A DNA stretch of 64,000 bases from Phreatobacter sp. (lineage in GTDB: Bacteria; Pseudomonadota; Alphaproteobacteria; Rhizobiales; Phreatobacteraceae), in contig NZ_JAEULY010000008.1 of NCBI RefSeq assembly GCF_016793595.1, positions 1 through 64,000 on the forward strand, in the 5' to 3' direction. Of the stretch, positions 51,078-59,715 are shown piece after piece. The position numbers and the translations under genes are program-made. Positions within the stretch are counted from its first letter, which is position 1. Every line of letters starts with the position of its first letter. The notes below the pieces were generated by a model that did no database searches, had not been told where the DNA came from, and worked only from the letters and a program-made list of their open reading frames with translations.

Positions 51078-51668
51078 ATGCTCGGGCACCAAGCCAAGGT
51101 GCTCTCGCAGGGCGCGCTCGTGCGCGTCCTCGCGAGAGTGCGTCTGCATGCCTATCCCCGTCGCGATCGTGTGATCGTGCTGTTATCGCTCCGCGCCGGT
51201 CTTCGCGCCGGCGAGATCGCCGGTCTCACATGGTCGATGGTCCTCAACGATCGCGGCCGCGTCGGCGAGGTCATCAACGTCCGCTCGTCGATTGCGAAGA
51301 AAGGATCCGGTCGGCGCGTGCCGATCCATCTTGAACTGAAGCGCGCGCTAAGCGAGCTGAAACGGCATGGGCTGCGTTCTGACTGCCTGCCAGAACGGCC
51401 CGTCATCATCTCGGCGCGTGGCGGACCGATGCGGGCGAACTCGATCGTCAACTGGTTCGTCGCGCTATATGCCGAGCTCGGCTTGGAGGGCTGTTCGTCG
51501 CATTCGGGACGGCGGACCTTTATCACACAGGCAGCGCGGCAGGCGCACCGCGCCGGAGCCAGTCTGCGCGACGTGCAGCTTCTTGCCGGTCACCGTTCGA
51601 TCGAGACGACGCAGACCTATATCGACGGCGACACGCATGCACAGCGCCGGCTCGTCAACCTGATCTGA
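51078..51668 (+). CDS. Tyrosine recombinase, catalytic domain only
   Basis: A 196-residue phage-type integrase/recombinase with only the catalytic domain. SLRAGLRAGEIAGLTW has the first Arg, HSGRRTFIT the His-x-x-Arg pair, LLAGHRSIETT the third His, and TYIDGDTHAQ the nucleophilic Tyr. The N-terminal DNA-binding domains of typical phage integrases are absent, so it is shorter than the 350-400 norm. GGAG lies before the ATG. It heads a row of genes of unknown role and probably forms part of the integrated element next to the tRNA-Ser. Confidence 0.85.
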   Translation: MLGHQAKVLSQGALVRVLARVRLHAYPRRDRVIVLLSLRAGLRAGEIAGLTWSMVLNDRGRVGEVINVRSSIAKKGSGRRVPIHLELKRALSELKRHGLRSDCLPERPVIISARGGPMRANSIVNWFVALYAELGLEGCSSHSGRRTFITQAARQAHRAGASLRDVQLLAGHRSIETTQTYIDGDTHAQRRLVNLI

Positions 51669-51750
51669 GCCCCGATGCATCGGGACTGCCCTGGCCAGGG
51701 CCAGTCGCCGTTCCCACGACCTCTCACCTCGCAAACGGGAGCTATCCGCC

Positions 51751-52833
51751 ATGGTCCAAGACCGTGATCGACCAAACATGCCACGACGGCGGCCAAGAGG
51801 CGCGGCGTCCTCTACCCCTACCCTTTCGGCCGGTTCGATCGTCAGCGTCTCGATCCGTGGCTTCCACCGCCGCCCGACGCCAGACCCTCACGCGCGTGTC
51901 GCGATGGCCGAACGAATCATCGATGCGATCGCGCTGAGCGGCTGGGGCGACGTCGAGGCGGTGTTGTTGCCTGGAGGATTCCTCCGGCTGCCAGACCCCA
52001 TCGGCCATCTTGACGAGACCGCGCGCCGCGAGGCTCTGCTCAGCCGGCCGATGGTGAGGGCGCTGGGCGAGCTGAGCCGGCGGTTGGCCGGCAGGGCAGG
52101 CCCTCCGTTTTTGGTCGTCGGTATCGATCTCAAACCCCTCAACCGCCGCATCGGCGGCGACCAGATGGTGGCCGCCTGGCGCGACGGCGAGCTCGTCGCG
52201 CTGACGCGCAAGACCTTCCCTGCGAACGGCGACACCGATGGCTGGGGCCCGGTCTACCCCGTCTACGAGGAGGATTTCAGCAGCCCGTCGCGCATGGTGG
52301 TTTTGCCTCGCGGCCGGCGTGCGGTCTTGCTCGGCTGCTACGATGCCTTCGGCGTGCGCGGTATTATCCACGAACGCCATGCCGATCTGACGGCGATGCG
52401 CCTCGCTCGTGATCGCGTGAACGGGCTCCACCGGCCGTCCATCGCCTTGCGCCGCTATTTCCTTGCCCGCTGTCGCGCATTGATGGCAGCGCACCCACCG
52501 GACCTTGCTCTCATCGCGATCCATAACTTCATCCGGCCGGGCGCTGACGGATACTGGCAGCGCCACGGCATTGCAGGCGCCTCGGCGGCTCTTGGCGGCA
52601 TCCCCGTGATCGGTGCGTCGCACTTCAACGAAGCCCTGCCTCAAGATCCCGATCGCAGCCCCCTCGCCGCCGCCGGCGTTCCACAGACGCATCTCGATCA
52701 AGGCGGCCGCCGCGAGCCGCACGCCGTCAGACCCGATGCCAGCATCGTTCTCCACGGTCGAGACGGCTCTCCGCTCGCGATCATCAGACGCTTCGATTGC
52801 CTCACTCCCTCAACCCATGAAAGGAACATATGA
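51751..52833 (+). CDS. Nitrilase-superfamily-like protein of the element
   Basis: A 360-residue protein with nitrilase-like signatures. VEAVLLPGGFLRLPD occupies the place where nitrilases have the catalytic Glu, but here there is Gly-Gly. LTRKTFPANG supplies the Lys and LLGCYDAFGVRG the Cys. If this reading is right the catalytic Glu is missing and the activity is in doubt. The N-terminus is basic. The stop overlaps the next gene (ATGATG/TGA), so the two are translated together. Such proteins occur in mobile elements of alphaproteobacteria with no known role. Confidence 0.5.
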   Translation: MVQDRDRPNMPRRRPRGAASSTPTLSAGSIVSVSIRGFHRRPTPDPHARVAMAERIIDAIALSGWGDVEAVLLPGGFLRLPDPIGHLDETARREALLSRPMVRALGELSRRLAGRAGPPFLVVGIDLKPLNRRIGGDQMVAAWRDGELVALTRKTFPANGDTDGWGPVYPVYEEDFSSPSRMVVLPRGRRAVLLGCYDAFGVRGIIHERHADLTAMRLARDRVNGLHRPSIALRRYFLARCRALMAAHPPDLALIAIHNFIRPGADGYWQRHGIAGASAALGGIPVIGASHFNEALPQDPDRSPLAAAGVPQTHLDQGGRREPHAVRPDASIVLHGRDGSPLAIIRRFDCLTPSTHERNI

Positions 52834-53225
52834 TGAACAACGATCTCGGCAGCGCCGTCACGACCGGCGGCGATCAGGATGCGGTCTCCCTCGCCGATGC
52901 CGCGCGCACGACGATCATCCGCTGCCTCAACGATACGTTCCGCACGACCTTCACCGGCGGCCAGGTGATGCTGACGCGCGGCATTCTCGCGCTCGGCGGC
53001 GAAGCGCAACAGACCATCCTGGAGAGGATCAGGGTCTTTGAAGAGTTTCACACTGACAACGACCCGTATGGCGAGCACGACTTCGGCTCGTTCGAGCATG
53101 CGGGAGCCACGATCGCGTTCAAGATCGACTGCTACGATCCCTCGCTCACCTATGGCTCTGAGAACCCGGCCGACGCTTCCGTCACGGTGCGCGTCATGAC
53201 CATCATGCTCATCGAGGAGTGGTGA
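52830..53225 (+). CDS. DUF3768 protein
   Basis: A 131-residue protein of the DUF3768 family. CLNDTFRTTFTGGQVMLTRGI is the N-terminal family signature, and DNDPYGEHDFGSFE followed by FKIDCYDPSLTYGSENPADASVTVRVMTIML is the C-terminal one. Cytosolic, no known activity, common in integrative elements of Hyphomicrobiales and sphingomonads. Start ATG overlaps the previous stop. Confidence 0.88.
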   Translation: MMNNDLGSAVTTGGDQDAVSLADAARTTIIRCLNDTFRTTFTGGQVMLTRGILALGGEAQQTILERIRVFEEFHTDNDPYGEHDFGSFEHAGATIAFKIDCYDPSLTYGSENPADASVTVRVMTIMLIEEW

Positions 53226-53337
53226 GCATTATCGCATCGAACCGCGGCACCACTAACCAACTGCCACGCTGAGCTGACAAGCGCCTCGGCTAGCGCCGAC
53301 GCCCCGACCTCCCTCACAATCGAACAGGAAACCTCCC

Positions 53338-54360
53338 ATGTCAGGGATTGCATTCGCTCGCCCGGAATCTCAGTCGAACAACCGCAGCCTCCGCTCCGCG
53401 CGACGACGTTCAGCGCTCACACTGGCCTCGCTACAGAAGCGCTACGACTGGGCGGGCCGGCCGCTCTGGCAGCTCTGCCAGATCGAGCCTCGCCTCGCCG
53501 ACTTCCTGCGCGATGCACCGGCCCACACCCTGCACTACACGGCGCTCGCCCTGCGGGGCATGCAGAAGCGTCGCCGCGTTGTCGATGCCTGGCTCGCGAC
53601 CAACCTCGCCTCGCGCGCTCGACGCGATGTTCTGCGCGAGGTCTGGGGATTCGATCTCGGCTCGACACGGGCGCTCGCCCGTCTCGGCGACGAACCGATG
53701 GTCGTGGCAAGCTACGACGCGCTGGCCATCGTGCTCGCAGACCCCGGACGACGCCGCGCATTCGGCGACCTGCCTCGTCCAACGGACCTCGTCATCCTGC
53801 GCATCGCAGACGCTCCTGATGCGGTCATCGCTTCGACGCGCGGCCGGCTCATCGGCAGGTTCGGCGCGGCGGGCGTGACGTTCCTCGCCGATGGCATTGC
53901 GCGCATTCGGCCTGACCTTAGCCACGAGGCGATCCAGCGCGCGCTCAACGCACTGGAGAAGCCGGCGAAGATCGACAACCTGCTGACCCGCCTCAGCCGC
54001 GATCTCGTCCTGCCCGATCCGCCGTGGATAGGCACAGGCACCATCACGCCGCTGCGAACTGTCAGGGAGCTGCGCGCCGCAGGGCTGCGGCTAGAGAACT
54101 GCCTCAACAGCCTCGCCATCTGGAGCGAGGCGCTTGGCGGCCAACGCGCCTTCTACCTCGTTGAGGAGCGCGAGCTCTGCATTGTCGCGCTCGGCCGGCA
54201 CGAGGTGTTCGGCACCTGGTTCGTGCACTCCCTCGCCAAGCGCCGCAACGGCATGCCCGCCCGCGACGTCAAGCGGCGCATCGTCGAGGCCTTCGCCGCC
54301 GCTGGGCTCCCATATTTCGACGGCGCGCCGATCGGCATCGGCCTCGATGGCGACGACTGA
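53338..54360 (+). CDS. Unknown element protein with LxNC-x(n)-Y motif (PcfJ-like?)
   Basis: A 340-residue protein. The first 200 residues are mainly helical and Arg-rich. The C-terminal part has RTVRELRAAGLRLENCLNS and QRAFYLVEERELCIVALGRHEVFGTWFVHSLAKRRNG, a pattern that recalls the NC-x(n)-Y module of PcfJ-like proteins from conjugative elements. This is a weak resemblance. It lies 112 bases after DUF3768 on the same strand, so it may share the transcript. No signal peptide. Confidence 0.5.
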   Translation: MSGIAFARPESQSNNRSLRSARRRSALTLASLQKRYDWAGRPLWQLCQIEPRLADFLRDAPAHTLHYTALALRGMQKRRRVVDAWLATNLASRARRDVLREVWGFDLGSTRALARLGDEPMVVASYDALAIVLADPGRRRAFGDLPRPTDLVILRIADAPDAVIASTRGRLIGRFGAAGVTFLADGIARIRPDLSHEAIQRALNALEKPAKIDNLLTRLSRDLVLPDPPWIGTGTITPLRTVRELRAAGLRLENCLNSLAIWSEALGGQRAFYLVEERELCIVALGRHEVFGTWFVHSLAKRRNGMPARDVKRRIVEAFAAAGLPYFDGAPIGIGLDGDD

Positions 54361-54380
54361 CCGTCTCGTAGACCGTCGCC

Positions 54381-54632
54381 TCAGCGCTTTAGGAGATCGG
54401 CCGCTTCGACGCCGAGCGCCGTCGCGATCCAATGGAGATTGTCGACCGACACCGCATGCAGCCCGCGCTCGATCTTCGAGATGTTCGTGCGGTGCAGCTC
54501 GGCGCGATCGGCTAGCTCTTCCTGGCTGATCTCGCGCTCCGTCCTCAAGCGACGAATGTTCCTCGCCACAAGCTGACGTGCAGGACTTGGTCGGTCGCGC
54601 TTCACGCAGCGGACCAGACCGTCTTGACGCAT
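54381..54632 (-). CDS. XRE-family helix-turn-helix regulator
   Basis: An 83-residue regulator consisting essentially of one HTH: NIRRLRTEREISQEELADRAELHRTNISKIERGLHAVSVDNL, then HWIATALGVEAADLL. The N-terminal 20 residues are basic. It is on the opposite strand to the element genes and 39 bases from the start of the TolA-like gene, so it could control either. An element-maintenance role is likely but unproven. Confidence 0.85.
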   Translation of the reverse strand: MRQDGLVRCVKRDRPSPARQLVARNIRRLRTEREISQEELADRAELHRTNISKIERGLHAVSVDNLHWIATALGVEAADLLKR

Positions 54633-54671
54633 TTATGACTACAGCGTTTATGCTACAGAAGGAGAACCAGA

Positions 54672-55913
54672 ATGATCATGCAACTGGTTAGAGCCGGCAC
54701 CTTCAGTGCCCTATGTTTCGCTGCGAGCGTTTGGGACGCTCCGAAAGCCCGGGCACAATGGGGCGGGCCAACGTGTCAGTCCGTTGCGGGAGCAGAGCTG
54801 GCTCAAGTCGGCCAACAGCTCGGCCGCGTCTTCGCTCAAGCGCTTCAGAACATGGATCAGAACACGGCTATAGCGATCGAGCTGCTGGGCCTTGGATTTG
54901 CCGGGCAGTTCGACTTGAGCAAGCCCATCACGGTGACGCCGCGCGTCGTCGGCGCAACGGCAATCGCCCGGGAGAGCCTCCAGACGAGGTGTCGCGTTCG
55001 AGCTACGATCGCAGTGACCTATAGCCGCCAACGCGGACAAGTCGACCTCAGCGGCCCCCAGCCCACCATCCGTAACCAAGCGATGCTCGAACAGTTCGAG
55101 ACAACGCTCGTCTACGACATGATCTTTGTCGAGAACGAGATCCTCGAATCCGACGTCCTTCAAGAGATCATCAAGCTGACAGTCGAGCACGCCACCGGCC
55201 GCATGCAGACGGAAGCCCATTTGCACGCTGAGGTCGAGGAGGTTCGGCAGCAGCAGCGGCTGGCAGAGCGCAGGCAGGAGGAAGCGCAGTCCCGGCAGCG
55301 CCAGGAGGAGCGCCGCATCGCGGAGGCAAGAGAACAAAGCCGGGCGAACCGCCAGACGCAGATCGACCGTTTGCGACGGCAGATCGCGAGCGTCGAACGC
55401 GACATTCAAGACATGGTGCGGGAGGCGGAGGACGATCGCCGCCGCGACACTGCGCGCGGTTTGCAGCGCGATGAACTCAGCCGCCGCGCGGCTCGCGATG
55501 AGCGGCTTTTGTCGGCTGGCCTCGCCTCGCGGCGTCAAAGCCTTCAGCAATTGAGAGATCAGTTGCGCGAGCTCGAAGCGCAACCAGGGGACCTTGCTGC
55601 AAACTCACCTGCCATCAGACCTCAGATCACGCGACAAGAGCTCAACGTTATTCAGGCATGGTTCGAGCGCTGCTGGAATATCGCAGATGACCCTCAGCGC
55701 AGCCGCGGCTCTCTACGTGTCCACATTCGATTCAATGCCGACGGCTCGTTGGCCAGCCGGCCCGAGGTGCGAAACGCGCAACCGGATCCGACATCGCAGC
55801 AGCGCGCCAATGCCGTCACTCGGGCACTGCTACGATGCTCCGCAGAGAATCCAGTGCGGTTGCCGCAAGACCGGCACGCCGCCTGGTCCGAAGCCGTCAT
55901 AGCTTTAGACTAG
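54672..55913 (+). CDS. Periplasmic coiled-coil protein with TolA/TonB-like C-terminus
   Basis: A 413-residue exported protein. Residues 1-28 are a signal peptide (ending KARA). About 30-175 is a folded N-terminal domain with two Cys. About 180-310 is a charged coiled coil rich in Glu, Arg and Gln (EEVRQQQRLAERRQEEAQSRQ). The C-terminal 95 residues (LNVIQAWFERCWNI to the end) match the TolA/TonB C-terminal domain, including LRVHIRFNADGSL. It could bridge envelope layers for the element. Start at 54672; ATG 54678 is an alternative. Confidence 0.72.
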   Translation: MIMQLVRAGTFSALCFAASVWDAPKARAQWGGPTCQSVAGAELAQVGQQLGRVFAQALQNMDQNTAIAIELLGLGFAGQFDLSKPITVTPRVVGATAIARESLQTRCRVRATIAVTYSRQRGQVDLSGPQPTIRNQAMLEQFETTLVYDMIFVENEILESDVLQEIIKLTVEHATGRMQTEAHLHAEVEEVRQQQRLAERRQEEAQSRQRQEERRIAEAREQSRANRQTQIDRLRRQIASVERDIQDMVREAEDDRRRDTARGLQRDELSRRAARDERLLSAGLASRRQSLQQLRDQLRELEAQPGDLAANSPAIRPQITRQELNVIQAWFERCWNIADDPQRSRGSLRVHIRFNADGSLASRPEVRNAQPDPTSQQRANAVTRALLRCSAENPVRLPQDRHAAWSEAVIALD

Positions 55914-56177
55914 CTAGAACTTTGTCGACATGCCCGTAACACCCTGCGCCGGCAGGAGACTTGCCGGGGCGATGTAGTGCCGCGCGACGCCGGTCTGCTG
56001 GCACCAGCGTAGGATCGCCATCGAGGTGAACTCGGTGTCGCTGTCGGAGACGATCGTATCCGGCCGGTCACGCAGGCGAATGACATCATCCAGCTCACGG
56101 GCCACGCGCATGACAGCACCCAGCTCGGAGAGGAAGACCATCCGCACGGCTTGCGTCAGATGGGCTGTCGTGTTCAT
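55914..56177 (-). pseudogene. IS3-family transposase fragment
   Basis: An 87-codon frame whose middle part matches the integrase core of IS3-type OrfB: RVARELDDVIRLRDRPDTIVSDSDTEFTSMAILRWCQQTGV, then ARHYIAPA. The DNGTEF motif reads DSDTEF and the homology stops after IAPA, followed by unrelated residues. The first 20 codons also do not match. It is therefore a short relic, inactive. It sits between the TolA-like gene and the IclR operon. Confidence 0.82.
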
Positions 56178-56191
56178 CTATCTGCCCGAGC

Positions 56192-56207
56192 GTTCATATG
56201 TGTGAAC
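56192..56207. promoter_or_regulatory. Palindromic operator at the IclR gene start
   Basis: GTTCA-N6-TGAAC (56192-56207) ends four bases before the ATG of the IclR-type gene. The position suggests direct repression of its own translation or transcription start. Confidence 0.5.
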
Positions 56208-56211
56208 AGAA

Positions 56212-56964
56212 ATGGCCGGAGCAGGCACGCTGACACCCGTCAAGAGCGCCCAACGCGTTCTCGATATCTTCGAGTTCTATGCTGAGCGCGGAAGTCCCGC
56301 CACGCTCAGCGAGATCGCCTCGCTTCTGCAGATGCCGAAGTCGAGCTGCCTGGCCCTGCTGTCGACCCTCTCCGCAAGGGGCTACCTTTACGAGATGCGC
56401 GCTCAGGTGGGCTATTACCCGACGCGGCGATGGTTCGACAAAGCCGAGGTTATCACCGCCAGGGATCCGCTCATCGCCATGGCCAGGCCAATATTGTCGA
56501 GGCTACGCGACGAACTCGGCGAAACCCTGATCTTCGCCAAGCTGTCGGGCCGGCAGATCGTCTATCTCGACGTGGCCGAGTCCCGCGAGGTCTTGCGCTA
56601 CACGGCGGTGGCGGGCCAGACGAAGCCGCTGCACGGCACGGCATCCGGCAAGGCGGCGCTGGGCGCCTTGCCGGAACCGGCGCGCCGGACGATGATGGCG
56701 CAGCTTGACTTCGACCGGCTTACGCCGCGCACCCTCCAGAACGCCGAGACGCTGGAGCAGGAGATACGGCACGGACAGGCGCGCGGCTTCCATGTTTCGC
56801 TGGGCGAGAACGTGCCTGACGCAGCAGCCGTTGCCGTTGCCATTTCCCTCAATCAGGAAATCTGCGTCCTGACCGCGGCCGGCCTGACCCGCCGTCTCGA
56901 ACATCGGCTGGACGAGATCGGAGAGCTGCTGCGTCGCGCTGCGGCGCAGATCGGCAAACCATGA
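56212..56964 (+). CDS. IclR-family transcriptional regulator
   Basis: A 250-residue IclR regulator. Residues about 8-70 are the winged HTH (SAQRVLDIFEFYAERGSPATLSEIASLLQMPKSSCLALL). Residues about 85-250 are the effector-binding domain (LGETLIFAKLSGRQIVYLDV, then LHGTASGKAALGALPE). It starts a six-gene cluster with cupin, PEBP and TRAP transporter genes on the same strand, of which it is the likely controller. The ATG is preceded by a palindrome. Confidence 0.92.
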   Translation: MAGAGTLTPVKSAQRVLDIFEFYAERGSPATLSEIASLLQMPKSSCLALLSTLSARGYLYEMRAQVGYYPTRRWFDKAEVITARDPLIAMARPILSRLRDELGETLIFAKLSGRQIVYLDVAESREVLRYTAVAGQTKPLHGTASGKAALGALPEPARRTMMAQLDFDRLTPRTLQNAETLEQEIRHGQARGFHVSLGENVPDAAAVAVAISLNQEICVLTAAGLTRRLEHRLDEIGELLRRAAAQIGKP

Positions 56965-56980
56965 TATTGGAGGAACGACA

Positions 56981-57361
56981 GTGAGCAGACGTTATGTCGT
57001 CCGGGCGGACGAAGCGCCGCCCTACCACCCGGCCAACCATGTCGGTACGACCAATCGCCGCCTGATCAGCCCCGACACCGTGGGCGCCCGTCATCTCGAG
57101 GTCGTCCACGGCACGATCAAACCCGGCCAGGGCGCACTGCCCCATGCGCATCCCGACCTCGAACAGGTCTGCTACATGCTGGAGGGGCGTGCCGTCGCGG
57201 AGGTCGGCGGCATACGCTACGAGCTGCAGGCGGGCGACAGCTGCTACTTTCCACCCGGCGAGCGCCACATCTTCGAGGTGGTGGGCGACCGACCGGCCAA
57301 GCTGCTGGTCATCTATTCCCCGCCTTACGGGGAAAATCCCGCTCAGGTCATTCGCGGCTGA
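56981..57361 (+). CDS. Cupin-domain protein
   Basis: A 126-residue single-domain cupin. GQGALPHAHPDLEQVCYMLEGRAVAEVGG holds the first motif (two His, Glu) and GDSCYFPPGERHIFEVVG the second. It may be an isomerase, a metal-dependent dioxygenase or an effector-binding protein. GTG start with GGAGGAA upstream, 16 bases after iclR-type gene. Part of the TRAP operon. Confidence 0.85.
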   Translation: MSRRYVVRADEAPPYHPANHVGTTNRRLISPDTVGARHLEVVHGTIKPGQGALPHAHPDLEQVCYMLEGRAVAEVGGIRYELQAGDSCYFPPGERHIFEVVGDRPAKLLVIYSPPYGENPAQVIRG

Positions 57362-57373
57362 GGAAACGCGATC

Positions 57374-58009
57374 ATGAAGCTCGTCAGCGACACCTTCCCC
57401 GATATGGGCTTCATGCCCGACACCTGCGCCTTCGGGCTGCTGGAACCCGACAAGAGCTACCGGTGGGGCGAGAATCGCAATCCGCATTTTGCCTGGAGCG
57501 ATCTGCCGGCAGGAACCCGCTCGCTCGTCATGATCAATGACGATCTCGACGTGCCCGTCAGGCTGGAGACGTTCAACAAGGAGGGCAGCGTCGTTGCGCG
57601 GGAACAGCAGCGGCGCAGCCTGTGTCACTGGGTTCTGGTCGACATCGACCCCGCTGGCGGGCCGATTGCCTTCGGAGAGCTTTCCGAAGGCGTGACCGAG
57701 GGTGGCAAACCCGGCCCGGAAGCCACGCGCGGCATGCGCCAGGGCCTGAACGAATATACCGACTGGTTCAGGAACGATGCCAGGATGGGCGGCCAGTATT
57801 TCGGCTATGACGGCCCCTGCCCCCCGTGGAACGACGAGCGGCCCCACCGCTACGTCTTCACGCTCTACGCGCTGGACATCGACCGCCTGCCGGTCGAGGG
57901 CGCCTTCGACAAGTCGGCCGCGCTGGCCGCGATGCAGGGTCACGTTCTGGCCGAGGCATCGCTGACAGGTCTCTACGCGCTCAACCCCAATGCCGTTCGC
58001 GCGCTCTAG
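57374..58009 (+). CDS. YbhB/YbcL-type (PEBP family) protein
   Basis: A 211-residue phosphatidylethanolamine-binding-protein-fold protein. FAWSDLPAGTRSLVMINDDLD, then HWVLVDIDP and the GYDGPCPPWNDERPHRYVFTLYALD stretch are family features. An extra segment around 63-80 (FNKEGSVVAREQQRRSL) is longer than usual. Bacterial PEBPs bind small ligands but their roles are unclear. It sits between the cupin and the TRAP binding protein, 12 bases after the cupin gene. Confidence 0.85.
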   Translation: MKLVSDTFPDMGFMPDTCAFGLLEPDKSYRWGENRNPHFAWSDLPAGTRSLVMINDDLDVPVRLETFNKEGSVVAREQQRRSLCHWVLVDIDPAGGPIAFGELSEGVTEGGKPGPEATRGMRQGLNEYTDWFRNDARMGGQYFGYDGPCPPWNDERPHRYVFTLYALDIDRLPVEGAFDKSAALAAMQGHVLAEASLTGLYALNPNAVRAL

Positions 58010-58066
58010 AGCGGTGGGCGCAAATCCACGCATGACCAGACAACGAACAGGATCAGGGAGGACACC

Positions 58067-59137
58067 ATGATCGATCGCAGAACAATGCTCGTTTCCACCG
58101 TCGCCACGGTCGTCGCGGGCGGCACGTCGGCACGTGCCCAAACCCAGACGATCAAGCTGACCGCATCGGCCGGCCACCCCCCCGGGTTCCTCTGGGTCCG
58201 CGTGATGGAGGAGTTCTTCATTCCAGAGGTCGACCGGCGGCTGGCCGCAGCCGGCAAGTACAAGATCGAGTGGACCAAGGCCTGGGGCGGCACGCTCGCC
58301 AAGGTCGGACAGGAATCGGTCGCCATCAAGGACGGTGTTTCCGATATCGGCTGGGTCGGGACGCTGTTCGAGGCGGCGCGCTTCCCCCTGCAGAACGTCA
58401 CCTACTACGCCCCCTTCGGCTCCACCGACGTGGCGCTCGTCTCGAAGATCATCACCGATCTTCAGAACAAGCATCCGGCGATGGCCGATGCCTGGAACAA
58501 GAACAACCTCGTCTACCTGTCGGGCGCCTCGCTCGACACCTACCAGATCTTCACGACCTTCCCGATCAAGACCCTCGACGACCTCAAGGGCCGCAAGATC
58601 TCGGCTCCCGGCACGGCTGCCAACTGGGTGAAGGATACTGGTGCCGTCGCCGTCGGCGGCAACCTCAACACCTATTTCGAGGACATCAAGTCCGGTGCCT
58701 CCGAAGGCGCCCTCGCCTTCGTCACCGGCGGGTTCCCGGCGCGCTTGCACGAGGTCACCAAACACGTCACGCGGATCAACATCGGCGCGATGTATGCGGG
58801 CGGGATCATCATGAATCGGCGCCGCTTCACCGGGCTGCCGCCGGAGGTGCAACAGGTCCTGCGCGAGGTCGGCGGGCAGTATGCCGATCGCTTCGCCAAG
58901 CTCGAGATGGAAACCGCTGCGACCTTCGAGCGGCGCATGACCGAGGCCGGCGTGACCTTCTCCGACATCGCGCCTGCCGAGCGCAAGCGCTGGGCCGATG
59001 CCCTGCCCGATATCGGACGCATCTGGGCCGCCGACCTGGAGAGCAAGCAGAGGCTGCCCGCACGCGCGGTCCTGACCGACTATATGGCTGCGCTAAAGAG
59101 TGCCGGGGTCGATCTGCCGCGAGACTGGGGGAAGTAG
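58067..59137 (+). CDS. TRAP transporter substrate-binding protein (DctP-type)
   Basis: A 356-residue periplasmic binding protein. A Tat-like signal peptide (DRRTMLVSTVATVVAGGTSARAQ) is followed by a DctP fold: IKLTASAGHPPGFLWV, the substrate Arg region in FPIKTLDDLKGRKISAPG, and GALAFVTGGFPARLHEVTKHVTRI. A strong GGGAGG precedes the ATG. It delivers an organic acid to the DctQ/DctM membrane subunits encoded next. The substrate is not decided by sequence. Confidence 0.92.
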   Translation: MIDRRTMLVSTVATVVAGGTSARAQTQTIKLTASAGHPPGFLWVRVMEEFFIPEVDRRLAAAGKYKIEWTKAWGGTLAKVGQESVAIKDGVSDIGWVGTLFEAARFPLQNVTYYAPFGSTDVALVSKIITDLQNKHPAMADAWNKNNLVYLSGASLDTYQIFTTFPIKTLDDLKGRKISAPGTAANWVKDTGAVAVGGNLNTYFEDIKSGASEGALAFVTGGFPARLHEVTKHVTRINIGAMYAGGIIMNRRRFTGLPPEVQQVLREVGGQYADRFAKLEMETAATFERRMTEAGVTFSDIAPAERKRWADALPDIGRIWAADLESKQRLPARAVLTDYMAALKSAGVDLPRDWGK

Positions 59138-59715
59138 TGACCCGACCGATCGGAACATCGGATGGCGGCGACCACGGGTCGCCGCCGGATGCCTATAACG
59201 CGCCACAGCCTCTCGGCTTTCACCGGCTGACGCGCCTGATGAATGCCGTCGGTACCGCATGGATCTTCGTCATGATGCTGCTGATGACGTTCGACGTGCT
59301 CGGCCGCAATCTCTTCAACACACCGATCCGCGGGGTGATCGAGATCGTCACCCTGTCCATCGTCTCCATCGTCTTCCTGCAACTGGCAGATACGTTGCGG
59401 ACCGGCCAGTTCACCCGCGCGGACGCCCTTCTCAGCATGCTGATCCGCAGGAAGCCGGTGCTCGGACGCGCCCTGCAGGGCCTCTTCCACCTGGTGGGTG
59501 CCATACTGATCGCAGTGCTGTGCTGGGCCAGCTGGTTCCAGATGCTGGAATCCTGGGGCAACGGCGAGTATCTCGGCGCCATCGGCGACTTTCAGGCACC
59601 GGTCTGGCTGATGCGCATGACGATTGTCTTCGGCTCCGCCTGCACGGCCCTTACCTTCCTGTTTCTGGCCGTCGATGATTTCAGGGTCGCATCAAGGCGC
59701 GGAGCTGCTTCATGA
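59137..59715 (+). CDS. TRAP transporter small permease (DctQ-type)
   Basis: A 192-residue membrane protein with four hydrophobic segments (about 37-55, 62-80, 115-135, 155-175) and a polar N-terminal tail. RLMNAVGTAWIFVMMLLMTFDVLGRNLFN and VIEIVTLSIVSIVFLQLADTLRTGQFTR are typical. GTG start at 59137 overlaps the dctP stop by one base (TAGTGA). It stabilises the large subunit DctM. Confidence 0.88.
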   Translation: MTRPIGTSDGGDHGSPPDAYNAPQPLGFHRLTRLMNAVGTAWIFVMMLLMTFDVLGRNLFNTPIRGVIEIVTLSIVSIVFLQLADTLRTGQFTRADALLSMLIRRKPVLGRALQGLFHLVGAILIAVLCWASWFQMLESWGNGEYLGAIGDFQAPVWLMRMTIVFGSACTALTFLFLAVDDFRVASRRGAAS

